Origin: Oscillospiraceae bacterium
GTDB lineage: Bacteria > Bacillota > Clostridia > Oscillospirales > Ruminococcaceae
Direction of reading: 5' to 3'
DNA length: 64,000 nt
NCBI GenBank assembly: GCA_017473015.1
Contig: JAFUNP010000028.1
Span: 1-64,000 of the forward strand
Shown: piece by piece, positions 50,345 to 59,372 of the stretch
Layout of the letters: each line of letters begins with the position of its first letter
How positions within the stretch are numbered: position 1 is the stretch's first letter
The notes under the pieces: model-generated
The model's database searches: none
What the model was told of the DNA's origin: nothing
What the model saw: the letters and a program-made list of their open reading frames with translations, nothing else
Translations under genes and position numbers: made by a program

Positions 50345-51016
50345 TTATTTACCCACCTTTTCGTCAATAAGAGTCAGCACGGCCTGTACGGACTGGTCAA
50401 ATGTGAGATATGAAGTATCCAACAACACTGCGTCCTCCGCCTGGCGCAGAGGAGCTTCGGTGCGGTTTGTATCCTGCCAGTCACGCTGCTGAATATCTGC
50501 CAGCACGGTGTCAAAATCCACGGTCTGGCCTTTTTCCAGCAGTTCCTTGTGGCGGCGCTGAGCGCGCACAACAGGGTCTGCTGACAGAAAGATTTTTACC
50601 TGTGCATCAGGCAGAACTACAGTACCTATATCGCGGCCATCCATAATAACAGAGGTGGTTTTAGCCACATTTCTCTGGGTATCCATAAGGAAGGCGCGCA
50701 CTTCTTTGTAAGCGGAAGTAACGCTGGCAGCCATGGAAACAGGGTTTTCGCGGATAGCTGTGGAAACATCTTCGCCGCCCAGAATAACACACTGGGTACC
50801 ATCGCGGTATTCCAGGCTGATTTTTACATCATTCAGCCGTTGTACAACAGCCTCATGGTCGTGAATATCAATATTGTGTTTCAACATATAGAGGGCTATG
50901 GCTCGGTACATGGCACCGGTATCCACATAGACAATGCCTTTGGACTTTGCCACCTGTTTTGCAATACTGCTTTTGCCGGCACCGCCCGGTCCGTCAAGTG
51001 CTACGGAGTAAATCAT
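50345..51016 (-). CDS. cmk: Cytidylate kinase
   Basis: 223-aa enzyme phosphorylating CMP and dCMP with ATP. P-loop GPGGAGKSS (residues 9-17), YVDTGAMYRAIAL, the NMP-binding insert, VIMDGRDIGTVVLPDA and RAQRRHKELLEKG (lid). ATG 51016 follows AAGGAG; the long frame to 51205 overlaps the BaiN-like gene on the same strand and is not used. Coupled to plsC. Confidence 0.96.
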   Translation of the reverse strand: MIYSVALDGPGGAGKSSIAKQVAKSKGIVYVDTGAMYRAIALYMLKHNIDIHDHEAVVQRLNDVKISLEYRDGTQCVILGGEDVSTAIRENPVSMAASVTSAYKEVRAFLMDTQRNVAKTTSVIMDGRDIGTVVLPDAQVKIFLSADPVVRAQRRHKELLEKGQTVDFDTVLADIQQRDWQDTNRTEAPLRQAEDAVLLDTSYLTFDQSVQAVLTLIDEKVGK

Positions 51017-51048
51017 AATTGGTCTCCTTATTGTATATTTTTCTGGCG

Positions 51049-51072
51049 GGCCGTTGTGGGCAACGGCCCCTA
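51049..51072. repeat. Short intergenic palindrome (GGGCCGTTG...CAACGGCCC)
   Basis: GGGCCGTTG and CAACGGCCC pair around TGGG in the 70-base gap between the BaiN-like gene and cmk. It resembles dispersed repeats of this group of bacteria; without a T-run it is not a terminator. Confidence 0.6.
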
Positions 51073-51086
51073 CGCATAATCTTCTT

Positions 51087-52310
51087 TCACATTTCCTCAA
51101 TAATGCTCTGGGCACAGGCATAGGCTGTGGAGAAGGCAATCTGCAGATTGTAGCCGCCTGTGTAGGCGTCTGTGTCGATAACCTCGCCGATAAAATACAG
51201 GCCATTTTTGATTTTGGACTGCATTGTGGCAGGGTTCAGTTCTTTGGTTGCCACACCACCTGATGTGATAACCGCAATATCTATTTTAAATTTGGAATTC
51301 AGTGGAATTGTGAAACCTTTCATCAGCTTCACCAGCTTCATTCTTTCTTCCTTTGTAATCTGATTTGTGGTTTTTTCGGTATCGATGCCCCACTCTTTCA
51401 GCATGACCTCAATCATTGATTTTGGCAGCAGCAGGTCCAGGCAGTTGGCTGCTTTTTTGCTGTGCAGTTTTTCAAAGTCGGTGCATACTCGTTTATACAG
51501 CACTTCCTCTGTCAGGGCAGGCTTCATATCGATAACTGCTGTACACTGCTGAATGTCCTTGTCCTTTATATGGCAGGAAGCGGACAGCACCAGCGGACCG
51601 GAGATGCCGAAGTGGGTGAAAAGCATTTCGCCCTGTTCGGTGAACAGCTTTTTCTTGCCGTGCATAATGGTCAGGTTCACATTTTTCAGTGAAAGGCCCA
51701 TCATCTGGCGGCATTTTGTGCCGTTTTCCACCAGAGGCACAAGGCTGGCAGTAGGTGTCACCACTTTATGGCCCGCGCTTTCTGCAAAGCGGTAGCCGTC
51801 ACCTGTGGAGCCGGTCTGTTTGTAGGACAGGCCGCCTGTGGCAACAATCACTTTGTCGGCGTACAGCTTTCTGCCGCTTTTCAGCACAACGCCTTTTACG
51901 CTGTCTTGGTCAAAAATCAGTTCCTGTACATCATCGTAAATCAGCTTTGCACCTTTGGCGTGACGGTCCAGGGCTTTTTTGATGTCCATAGAGCTGTCAG
52001 ACACCGGGAAAACACGGCGGCCGCGCTCGGTTTTGAGAGGGACGCCCATATTTTCGAAAAACTCCATCGTCTTTACAGGCGGAAAGCCGTAAATGGAGGA
52101 ATACAGGAATTTAGGGTTTGTGCGCACATTTTTCAGGAAAGTTTCTTCGTCGCAGTTGTTGGTAACATTGCAGCGGCCTTTGCCCGTGATAAGCACTTTG
52201 CGGGCGGTATCGGTGGAGTGTTCGATAACAGTGGTTTCCACGCCGCCTTTGGCCAGGAAGCCTGCTGCAAACAGACCTGCGGCACCGCCGCCAATAACAA
52301 TAGCTTTCAT
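51087..52310 (-). CDS. BaiN/HI0933-family NAD(P)/FAD-dependent oxidoreductase
   Basis: 407 aa. The FAD-binding Rossmann start is KAIVIGGGAAGLFAAGFLAKGG, followed by the family motif GKGRCNVTNN, VIVATGGLSYKQTGSTGDGYRFAESAGH and the C-terminal ITSGGVATKELNPATMQSK...FIGEVIDTDAYTGGYNLQIAFSTAY. Homologues include BaiN-type flavoproteins and many of unknown substrate. The stop of the upstream glycosyltransferase gene is immediately adjacent (next base), and this gene heads the cmk-plsC-ispH/rpsA stretch. Confidence 0.92.
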   Translation of the reverse strand: MKAIVIGGGAAGLFAAGFLAKGGVETTVIEHSTDTARKVLITGKGRCNVTNNCDEETFLKNVRTNPKFLYSSIYGFPPVKTMEFFENMGVPLKTERGRRVFPVSDSSMDIKKALDRHAKGAKLIYDDVQELIFDQDSVKGVVLKSGRKLYADKVIVATGGLSYKQTGSTGDGYRFAESAGHKVVTPTASLVPLVENGTKCRQMMGLSLKNVNLTIMHGKKKLFTEQGEMLFTHFGISGPLVLSASCHIKDKDIQQCTAVIDMKPALTEEVLYKRVCTDFEKLHSKKAANCLDLLLPKSMIEVMLKEWGIDTEKTTNQITKEERMKLVKLMKGFTIPLNSKFKIDIAVITSGGVATKELNPATMQSKIKNGLYFIGEVIDTDAYTGGYNLQIAFSTAYACAQSIIEEM

Positions 52311-54119
52311 TTATACCTCGTTATATTTTGGTAAAACCTTGCTTTCGGAGAAATCCTCCATATCAAGGGTAAGGTTAGGGTTATAGAACGGGTCGCGAAG
52401 GAGAGATGAGCCAAAACGGCCTTTCAGTCGGTTGCGCTCGCCTTCAAAGCGTTCTTTCTTTTCGCCTTTTTTGTCAGAGCCGCGGGAGATGCTTTCGTGA
52501 TGGTAGCACTCTGCATAAGGGGTGAACAGCACCTGATAACCCATATCGCGGATGCGCAGACAGAAATCCACATCGTTGAATGCAACGGTGAATTCTTCGT
52601 CCAGACCTTCTGCCGCATCAAAGGCGTCCTTTGTAACCAGCAGGTTTGCCGCTGTCACACAGGACAGATTCTGCACACAGGCCAGACGGAACATATAGCC
52701 GGATTTGCCGCGTGGGTGGTATTTGTGGCTGTGGCCTGCAAAGCCGCCCAGACCGGTGATAACGCCGGCGTGCTGTACAGTGTCATTAGGATAGTACAGC
52801 ATTGCGCCCACTATACCTACACCCGGCTGCTGTGCCAGGGAAACCATTTCTCCCAGCCAGTTACCGCTGATGATTTCAATATCGTTGTTCAGCAGCAGGA
52901 ACATTTCGCCTTTTGCCTGATGGGCGGCGAAGTTATTGATGGCGGAGAAGTTGAAGCCGCCTTTGTAGTAAAGAACTGTCAGGTTGTCATATTTTTCTTC
53001 CAGCTCTTTGTAATATTCAAAAGTTGCCCGGTCGGTGGAGTTATTTTCCGCTATGAGAACTTCAAAATTTCTGTACTCTGTTTTTTCATACAGGCTGTCG
53101 ATACATTTTTTCAGCACCGGCACCTGGTCTTTGTTAGGAATGATAATGGAAACCAGAGGATTTCCTGTGATTTCGTAATCAATTTTATATGTGCCGCCAT
53201 AGCTGCCGGCCTTTGCCTTGCCTTTTACACCGATGCGCTGCAGATGGCCGTCAAGGGCATTGATGGCGTTCTGTGTAACATAAGGTTTGGCCTCCATACC
53301 GCCGCTGGTGGACTGTGCGTGAACACGCCAGTAGTACAGTACTTTCGGGATATGGTGAATTTTCACACCCGGCTGTTCGGTGATTTTCAGGAACAGGTCG
53401 TGGTCCTGAGCACCGTCAAAATCAGGTTTCAGACCGCCAACCTTTTCAAACAGTTCCTTTTTCATACAGGCCAGATGGCAGATATAGTTGCAGTTTGTCA
53501 GGTAATAATAGCTGTAGTCCGGTTTGAAATGGGCAACAATAGGGTTTGTCCAGTCGGTGTCAAACAGTGCTTCGTCGCTGTAGATAAAGTCTGCACCTGT
53601 TTCCTCAATAGCCTTTGCCATCTGGTACAGTGCGTCAGGAGAGAGAATATCATCGTGGTCTGCCAGACAGATGTATTCGCCTGTTGCCAGTGCCACTGCG
53701 GCGTTGCCGTTGCCGGCAATACCCATATTTTTCTCCAGCTTTTTGTAGATGATTTTATCGCTGTTCAGGCTGCGCACATATTCACCCACATAGGCATGGG
53801 CATCGTCAGATGCATCAGCCAGCACCAGCTGACCGAACTGATAGCTCTGATTCAGAAAGCTGTCAATATATTCTTTGAGAAAAGCTCTGTCCGTATTGAA
53901 AAGTGCTGTCACCACGCTGATGGTTTTGTTTTCTGCTGACGGCACAAAGGCTGTCTGCATTTCCAGCGCATCCTTCGGCGGCAGGAAACGGCCTTTTTTC
54001 GCTTTCATTCTGCGACGGAAAAAGCCCACAGCACGCTGAACTGTGCCGGAGAAGCCTTCGGTTTTCAGATATGTAAAGAACAGAGCAACCAGCTCTTTGA
54101 ATCGTTTAAGTTTCAACAT
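52311..54119 (-). CDS. Tandem-domain family 2 glycosyltransferase A
   Basis: 602 aa with two GT2 (GT-A) domains. Domain 1 (about 60-290): SVVTALFNTDRAFLKEYIDSFLNQSY, LADHDDILSPDAL with the metal-binding acidic motif, and DGAQDHDLFLKI. Domain 2 (about 325-560): SIIIPNKDQVPVLKKCIDSL, LLLNNDIEIISGNWL and FNDVDFCLRIRDMGYQVLFTPYAECYHHES. This layout occurs in rhamnan/O-antigen-like polymer synthesis, where both domains extend a glycan. Paralogue of the next gene, with which it shares one base. Precedes the BaiN-like gene without a gap. Confidence 0.9.
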   Translation of the reverse strand: MLKLKRFKELVALFFTYLKTEGFSGTVQRAVGFFRRRMKAKKGRFLPPKDALEMQTAFVPSAENKTISVVTALFNTDRAFLKEYIDSFLNQSYQFGQLVLADASDDAHAYVGEYVRSLNSDKIIYKKLEKNMGIAGNGNAAVALATGEYICLADHDDILSPDALYQMAKAIEETGADFIYSDEALFDTDWTNPIVAHFKPDYSYYYLTNCNYICHLACMKKELFEKVGGLKPDFDGAQDHDLFLKITEQPGVKIHHIPKVLYYWRVHAQSTSGGMEAKPYVTQNAINALDGHLQRIGVKGKAKAGSYGGTYKIDYEITGNPLVSIIIPNKDQVPVLKKCIDSLYEKTEYRNFEVLIAENNSTDRATFEYYKELEEKYDNLTVLYYKGGFNFSAINNFAAHQAKGEMFLLLNNDIEIISGNWLGEMVSLAQQPGVGIVGAMLYYPNDTVQHAGVITGLGGFAGHSHKYHPRGKSGYMFRLACVQNLSCVTAANLLVTKDAFDAAEGLDEEFTVAFNDVDFCLRIRDMGYQVLFTPYAECYHHESISRGSDKKGEKKERFEGERNRLKGRFGSSLLRDPFYNPNLTLDMEDFSESKVLPKYNEV

Positions 54120-55960
54120 TATTTATACCCGTAGTTTTCGTATAAGAGTGTAAAGTGAGGGTTGTAATATGGGTCATTATAATCAAAGTATTTGCCCCAT
54201 TTCTGCTGGAACCTGGCTTTTTCACCCTCGTAGCGCAGATTAGGTTTGTTTTCTGTTTCATCCAGGCCGCGGGATTTGCTTTCGTAATGATAGCCTTCGC
54301 TGTAAGGAGTGAACACATTGAGATAGCCTGCTTCGTACAGTCGCAGACAGTAGTCAATATCGTTGTATGCCACGGCAAAATTTTCTTCGTCCAGAGGGAA
54401 TTTTCTGTACAGTTCTGTCTTTGTCATAAGACAGGCACCTGTCACCGCCAGATAGTTCTGGGTGGTAACCAGACGGTACATATCCCCTGTGTTGTTTTTT
54501 GCATCGGCCAGGCCTTTGTGGCTGTGACCTGCAGAGCCGTTGATACCTATGATAACGCCTGCATGCTGCAGTGTATCATCAGGATAGTAAAGTTTTGCGC
54601 CTACAGCGCCAACATCAGGACGCTGTGAGTAGGACAGCATTTCTCTGATGAAATCTTCGCTGATAAACTCTACATCGTTGTTCAGCAGCAGTATATGGTC
54701 GCCTGTGGCATACTGTGCGCCGAAATTGCATATAGCGGAGAAATTGAAACTGCCTTTGTAGTAAACCACCTGTACTTTGCTGTTTTCGGCAGTGATTTTA
54801 TTGTAATAGTCAAAAGTAGACTGTTCTGTGGAGTTGTTTTCCACCACAATCACCTGCACATTGTCCCAGCCGCCAAGGGCGAAGATGGAATCAATGCAGC
54901 GGGAAAGGTCTTCAATATGGTCTTTGTTTGGGATAACCACAGATACCTGAGGATTGCCATCCACTTCATAAACTGTGCGGTAGCTGCCAGGGTATTTCTG
55001 AATAGACACAGTGCCTTTCAGCCCTACCCTGTCCAGGTGGGCCTGAATGGCATTTCTGCCTGCTTCAAAGGCGTACATCTTGGTGGACATATCGCTGGCT
55101 GTGGAGCCTGCGTGACCGCGCCAGTAATAGAGAACCTTTGGAATATGATAAACCATATTGGCCTGTTCGGACAGGCGGAGAATAAGGTCAAAGTCCTGCG
55201 CACCGTCATAACGGGCATCTTCGTATGCACCCACCTTTTCAAACAGTGCTTTTTCAAACACAAGGAAATGGGTAATATAGTTTACACCGCGGAGAAAATC
55301 CGGTGCGTAGTCAATTTTGAAATGGAACTGGATAAGGTGTTTCAGTTCACCGTCCAGAGTGATTTCATCGCTGTACAGCACCTGTGCGCCGGTTTCGTTG
55401 ATAACCTTTACATTTTCGTACAGGGCGTTTGGCAGGATGACATCATCGTGGTCCAGCAATGCAAAATAATCGCCGTCTGCCAGGGCAAAGCCTGCATTGG
55501 TGTTTTCGCTGATGCCTTTGTTTTCGGCCAGTTTTTCGTACACAATACGGCTGTCTTTATAGCCGTCCACAGTTTTCTTTATATAGCCGCTGTCCTTGTC
55601 AGAGGCGTCCACCAGCACCAGCTGCCAGTTGGCATAGCTCTGGTTTACCACGCTGTCAATCATCTCTTTCAGGAATTTTTCCGGAGTGTTGTACAGCGGT
55701 ACAATAATGCTGATTTTCGGCATATAAGGGAAGGTGGCAGCGCGCTGGGCTTTCAGTTCCCTTTTCAGAGGAATGTCACTGCGGAATTTCCACACATCGC
55801 CTTTTGTCATCAGCTTGATGCGGAAATCAACTTTGCGCCAGGTGGCTTCCAGACCTTCGTTTTTTAAAGAAGCGACACCTCTTTTTAACAAGGTGCCGAT
55901 TCTGGAAATATTCAGATTTCTTTTTAAAAATTTTAATGGTGAATCCTGAAGATTGCTCAT
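54119..55960 (-). CDS. Tandem-domain family 2 glycosyltransferase B
   Basis: 613 aa, same two-domain plan as its downstream paralogue: domain 1 with KISIIVPLYNTPEKFLKEMIDS, LLDHDDVILPNAL and DGAQDFDLILRL; domain 2 with VSVVIPNKDHIEDLSRCIDS, LLLNNDVEFISEDFI and AYNDIDYCLRLYEAGYLNVFTPYSEGYHYES. About 12 bases after the ABC ATPase gene. Together with the Wzm/Wzt-type exporter and RmlC it points to synthesis of a rhamnose-containing surface polysaccharide. Confidence 0.9.
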   Translation of the reverse strand: MSNLQDSPLKFLKRNLNISRIGTLLKRGVASLKNEGLEATWRKVDFRIKLMTKGDVWKFRSDIPLKRELKAQRAATFPYMPKISIIVPLYNTPEKFLKEMIDSVVNQSYANWQLVLVDASDKDSGYIKKTVDGYKDSRIVYEKLAENKGISENTNAGFALADGDYFALLDHDDVILPNALYENVKVINETGAQVLYSDEITLDGELKHLIQFHFKIDYAPDFLRGVNYITHFLVFEKALFEKVGAYEDARYDGAQDFDLILRLSEQANMVYHIPKVLYYWRGHAGSTASDMSTKMYAFEAGRNAIQAHLDRVGLKGTVSIQKYPGSYRTVYEVDGNPQVSVVIPNKDHIEDLSRCIDSIFALGGWDNVQVIVVENNSTEQSTFDYYNKITAENSKVQVVYYKGSFNFSAICNFGAQYATGDHILLLNNDVEFISEDFIREMLSYSQRPDVGAVGAKLYYPDDTLQHAGVIIGINGSAGHSHKGLADAKNNTGDMYRLVTTQNYLAVTGACLMTKTELYRKFPLDEENFAVAYNDIDYCLRLYEAGYLNVFTPYSEGYHYESKSRGLDETENKPNLRYEGEKARFQQKWGKYFDYNDPYYNPHFTLLYENYGYK

Positions 55961-55972
55961 TTTAAAATCCTT

Positions 55973-56704
55973 TTAATATCTTTTACTGTATTCGTCACAC
56001 ACAGTCTGTGCATCGCCGGACATAATGATTTTGCCGTGTTCCAGCCAGGTGGCTTTGTTGCACAGGCTCTTTACCTGTTCTATAGAGTGGCTTACAAACA
56101 GAACTGTTGTTCCGTTGTCAATCAGCTGTTTCATTCTCTTTTCGCATTTCTGCTGGAATGTGTAGTCGCCAACTGCCAGCACTTCGTCAGCAATAAGAAT
56201 ATCCGGGTCGGTAACGGTGGCAATGGCAAAAGCAATACGGGCAACCATACCGGAAGAATAGTTTTTCAGCGGAACATCAAGAAAGTTGTGAAGTTCGGAG
56301 AAATCCACGATTTCCTGGAAATGTTCGTCCATAAACTTTTTGGAAAAGCCCAGTACAGCGCCGTTGAGGTAGATATTTTCACGGGCGGTCAGGTCCATAT
56401 CAAAGCCTGCACCCAGCTCAATCAGCGGTGCGATAGTGCCTCTTACAGTCACAGAGCCTTTTGTAGGCTTGAGAACGCCTGCAATGGTTTTCAGCAGGGT
56501 GGACTTGCCGGAGCCGTTAAGACCAACCAGACCATAGAAATCGCCGGGCATTACTTCGATAGACACATCGTTGAGAGCCCAGAATTCTTCAAATTTCAGG
56601 CTGCCTTTTGTCAGTTTGATAAAATACTCTTTCAGGCTGTCCACTTTTTCAGTAGCAAGGTTAAAACGCATGCTCACATTGTTTACACTGATAATAGGTT
56701 CCAT
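55973..56704 (-). CDS. Polysaccharide exporter ABC ATPase (Wzt/TagH type)
   Basis: 243 aa. Walker A GLNGSGKST (about 55-63), signature YSSGMVARIAF, Walker B ILIADEVLAVGD and switch His in LFVSHSIEQV. The N-terminal MRFNLATEKVDSLKEYFIKLTKG is typical of the TagH/Wzt subfamily. It lacks the C-terminal carbohydrate-binding domain of long Wzt proteins, as in TagH-like short forms. Pairs with the permease upstream. Confidence 0.93.
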   Translation of the reverse strand: MEPIISVNNVSMRFNLATEKVDSLKEYFIKLTKGSLKFEEFWALNDVSIEVMPGDFYGLVGLNGSGKSTLLKTIAGVLKPTKGSVTVRGTIAPLIELGAGFDMDLTARENIYLNGAVLGFSKKFMDEHFQEIVDFSELHNFLDVPLKNYSSGMVARIAFAIATVTDPDILIADEVLAVGDYTFQQKCEKRMKQLIDNGTTVLFVSHSIEQVKSLCNKATWLEHGKIIMSGDAQTVCDEYSKRY

Positions 56705-56716
56705 ACGTTTTCTCCT

Positions 56717-57496
56717 TTAGATATACAGAATAAAATTGTCCTGTGTTTTCCGGAACAGGCGTGCGCCCACCACGATGGAAATCAGGGCGAAAATTGCGCA
56801 CAGGGCAATCTGCAGACCGGATGGGAATACACCGTCGATGATACAGCCACGGAAAGTGGACACATACCAGTACAGAGGGTTGATTCTGCCGGCGTACATC
56901 ATAAATGTGCCGTTCCAGATGGATTCAGGGTAGAAAATAGGTGTGGCGTAGTTCAGCGCCATAACGATAACTGTCCAGAAGTGCATAACATCGCGGAAGT
57001 AGATGGCTGCAGCAGACAGGAACAGGCCGATACCCATACAGAACAGAAACATAAAGAACATAGGGATGATAGCGGCGATAATGCTGGCGTGGAACTGCTG
57101 GCGGGTAAGAATCATAACCACCAGCAGGGCCACCATGGAGAAAAGCAGGTTTATGAAAGAGAAACAGCTTTTTTCCAGAGGGAATATGTATTTAGGCACA
57201 TACACCTTTTTGATGAGAGGTGCAGAGTACAGCACGCTGCCCATGGCCGCATTGGTGGAATCGTTGAAGAATGTGAACAGCAGGTTGCCGGACAGAAGAT
57301 AAACCGGATAGTTTGGAATATCAAAACGGAAGAAAGCAGAGAATACTGCTGTCATAACCAGCATCATCAGCAGGGGGTTGAGAACGCTCCACCGTATGCC
57401 CAGTTTACTGCGGCGATATTTGATTTTCAGGTCACGGCCGATAAGGTTGGACAACAGGAATCGGTAACGCCAGAATGTGTTGATTTTAGTTTTCAT
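56717..57496 (-). CDS. Polysaccharide exporter ABC permease (Wzm/TagG type)
   Basis: 259-aa ABC-2 type permease with six membrane helices: RDLKIKYRRSKLGIRWSVLNPLLMMLVM is the classical cytoplasmic entry into helix 1, NYPVYLLSGNLLFTFF follows, and the C-terminal NPLYWYVSTFRG matches the family. It exports undecaprenyl-linked wall polysaccharide or teichoic acid with the ATPase encoded 12 bases downstream. Follows rfbC by 23 bases. Confidence 0.92.
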   Translation of the reverse strand: MKTKINTFWRYRFLLSNLIGRDLKIKYRRSKLGIRWSVLNPLLMMLVMTAVFSAFFRFDIPNYPVYLLSGNLLFTFFNDSTNAAMGSVLYSAPLIKKVYVPKYIFPLEKSCFSFINLLFSMVALLVVMILTRQQFHASIIAAIIPMFFMFLFCMGIGLFLSAAAIYFRDVMHFWTVIVMALNYATPIFYPESIWNGTFMMYAGRINPLYWYVSTFRGCIIDGVFPSGLQIALCAIFALISIVVGARLFRKTQDNFILYI

Positions 57497-57519
57497 TTTT
57501 ATTCATATACCTTTGCTGA

Positions 57520-58086
57520 TTAATATTTTCTGAACCATTCAAACTCCTGCTGTGCAAAAGGAGTGTGCAGCTTGTCTTTGTCGCTGAGTTTGATTTCGCA
57601 GTCTATTTCAGGCCACTGTACATTTACAGTTTCATCGTTGTAAGGGATGCCGCCTTCTGCTTTTGGATTGTACAGGTCTGTGCATTTGTACACAAATTCT
57701 GCTTCGTCAGACAGAACAAGGAAACCATGGGCAAAGCCTTCCGGAACATAAAACTGCACTTTGTTTTCTTCAGAAAGGGTAACGCCGTACCACTGGCCGA
57801 AAGTTTTTGAATTTGGACGGCAGTCAACGGCTACATCGTACACTTCGCCTTTGATAACGCGCACCAGCTTGCCCTGTGTGTTTTCTTTCTGGAAGTGAAG
57901 ACCGCGCAGAACGCCTTTTGTGCTTTTGGAATGGTTGTCCTGTACAAATTCAGCTGTAATACCTGCGGCAGCAAATTCACCTTTGTGGAATGTTTCCATA
58001 AAGAAACCGCGGCTGTCGCCGAATACTGTAGGCTTGATAACAACCAGACCTTCTATTTCGTTTTTGATAAACTCAAATTTACCCAT
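57520..58086 (-). CDS. rfbC: dTDP-4-dehydrorhamnose 3,5-epimerase
   Basis: 188-aa cupin enzyme (RmlC), third step of dTDP-L-rhamnose synthesis. GDSRGFFMETFHKGEF, the catalytic-His segment GVLRGLHFQKENTQGKLVRVIKGEVYDVAVD, and VPEGFAHGFLVLSDEAEFVYKCTDLYNP are diagnostic. ATG 58086 has AAGGAT upstream; the longer frame covers the leader. First gene of the exporter block; rfbA, rfbB and rfbD are not in the window and must lie elsewhere. Confidence 0.95.
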   Translation of the reverse strand: MGKFEFIKNEIEGLVVIKPTVFGDSRGFFMETFHKGEFAAAGITAEFVQDNHSKSTKGVLRGLHFQKENTQGKLVRVIKGEVYDVAVDCRPNSKTFGQWYGVTLSEENKVQFYVPEGFAHGFLVLSDEAEFVYKCTDLYNPKAEGGIPYNDETVNVQWPEIDCEIKLSDKDKLHTPFAQQEFEWFRKY

Positions 58087-58159
58087 TTTCAAATCCTTCT
58101 TTATATTTAAAAATTTTGTTACGATTAAACGGCGCATAATTACGCACTATAACATATTA

Positions 58160-58188
58160 ATATTACCATAAATCAATAGTATTTTCAA
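58160..58188 (-). promoter_or_regulatory. Promoter of the rfbC-exporter operon
   Basis: TTGAAA, 17 bases, TAATAT on the minus strand; a terminator just upstream isolates it from the DUF2304 unit. Confidence 0.65.
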
Positions 58189-58263
58189 TAATAAGGACAC
58201 CAGTGGCAGTTATGTAAATGGTAAACAAATTGTTAAAATACAATGATTAAGCAGTCAGAAAAC

Positions 58264-58289
58264 AAAAAAGGCAGGACAAACCCTGCCTG
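58264..58289 (-). terminator. Terminator of the GT4-GT2-DUF2304 unit
   Basis: CAGGCAGGG and CCTGCCT stem followed by TTTTTTG on the minus strand, close to the DUF2304 stop. Confidence 0.82.
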
Positions 58290-58294
58290 TAGTC

Positions 58295-58666
58295 TTATTT
58301 ATCTTCTTTTTTATCATTATCTGTCTGTGCAGAATCGATGGCAATTCTCTGTACCAGTTCGGTAATTTTTATCTGCAGACGGCTGATTTTCAGTGTCATA
58401 TAGAACTGGTTTACCAGCAGAATTGCAATCATCACCAAAAAAACAAAGTTGGCCGGAGATTCCACGCGCACCAGACGGGCAAACCAGAACGGAATCTGTG
58501 GGAATACGCTGATAGTCACCAGCGCCACGCACATAATAATCCAGAACATTGTATCTTCAATGCGCACGCGGCTTTTGCGGATAAAATGTACCACAAACAT
58601 AAATGCTATCACGCTGCCTGCTATAAGGAACAGGCGCATTTCGGGCGTAAGATATGTGTATCTCAT
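58295..58666 (-). CDS. DUF2304 family membrane protein
   Basis: 123-aa protein with three membrane helices (LFLIAGSVIAFMFVVHFI; FWIIMCVALVTISVFPQ; NFVFLVMIAILLVNQFYM) and a C-terminal coiled-coil-like tail ending in charged residues. SRVRIEDTMFWI and the RLVRVESPANFVF segment are typical of DUF2304, which is usually encoded next to a DPM1-like glycosyltransferase, as here (5 bases). It probably anchors or regulates that enzyme. ATG 58666 follows AGGGGG. Confidence 0.88.
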   Translation of the reverse strand: MRYTYLTPEMRLFLIAGSVIAFMFVVHFIRKSRVRIEDTMFWIIMCVALVTISVFPQIPFWFARLVRVESPANFVFLVMIAILLVNQFYMTLKISRLQIKITELVQRIAIDSAQTDNDKKEDK

Positions 58667-58671
58667 ACTGG

Positions 58672-59364
58672 TTACCCCCTTCTCTTTCTGAACCACTGGA
58701 TAAGAATGATACTGATACCCATTTTGGTCATATATTTCATGGCGTTTACAGGGTTGAGATAGCTTTCCCCTGCTATTCTTTCTGCCATCTGTACCTGAAT
58801 TTCAGACACTGTAGCACCATTTTTCATCAGATAGCTGATGGTGTCCGGTTCCGGGGTGTAGTTGGCATCCATGGCAAATTCTTTTATCATTTTTTTGTTG
58901 AACAGTCGCATACCGCTGGTAGGGTCGGTCAGTTTTTTGCCTGTGGTCAGCTTCATGGCAAAGGCGATAAGATGAGAGCCGAACATACGCAGGCTGACAG
59001 GCTTTTTCTCTGTGACAAAGCGTGAACCTATGACAATATCCACGCCCTTTGACTGCATTTCATCTATCATAGGCTGGATAAACTGTGGCAGATGCTGGCC
59101 GTCAGCATCAAACTGAATGGCGGCATCGTAACCCTTGAGATGGGCATACTTCAGCCCGGCCTGAAAACCGCCGGCAAGACCCAGGTTTACAGGCAGGTCA
59201 ATAAGATTATATCCCCTTTCACGGCATATCCGGGCTGTATCATCACGGGAGCCGTCGTTTACCACAACATAGTCAAACTGCGGATAATTCTCAATGAGAT
59301 TATCCACCACTCGGCTGATATTGTCCTGCTCATTGTAAGCAGGAATGATTACAAGTACTTTCAT
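58672..59364 (-). CDS. DPM1-like family 2 glycosyltransferase
   Basis: 230 aa, polyprenyl-phosphate mannose/glucose synthase-like. VLVIIPAYNEQDNISRVVDNL at the start, VVNDGSRDDT, and the DxD-type QFDADGQHLPQF; VIGSRFV and TSGMRLFNK follow. No membrane helices, so the DUF2304 partner likely provides the membrane part. ATG 59364 follows GAGGA; a TTG at 59376 would overlap GT4. It is expected to load a sugar on undecaprenyl phosphate for use outside the cell. Confidence 0.9.
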   Translation of the reverse strand: MKVLVIIPAYNEQDNISRVVDNLIENYPQFDYVVVNDGSRDDTARICRERGYNLIDLPVNLGLAGGFQAGLKYAHLKGYDAAIQFDADGQHLPQFIQPMIDEMQSKGVDIVIGSRFVTEKKPVSLRMFGSHLIAFAMKLTTGKKLTDPTSGMRLFNKKMIKEFAMDANYTPEPDTISYLMKNGATVSEIQVQMAERIAGESYLNPVNAMKYMTKMGISIILIQWFRKRRG

Positions 59365-59372
59365 CGGTTTCC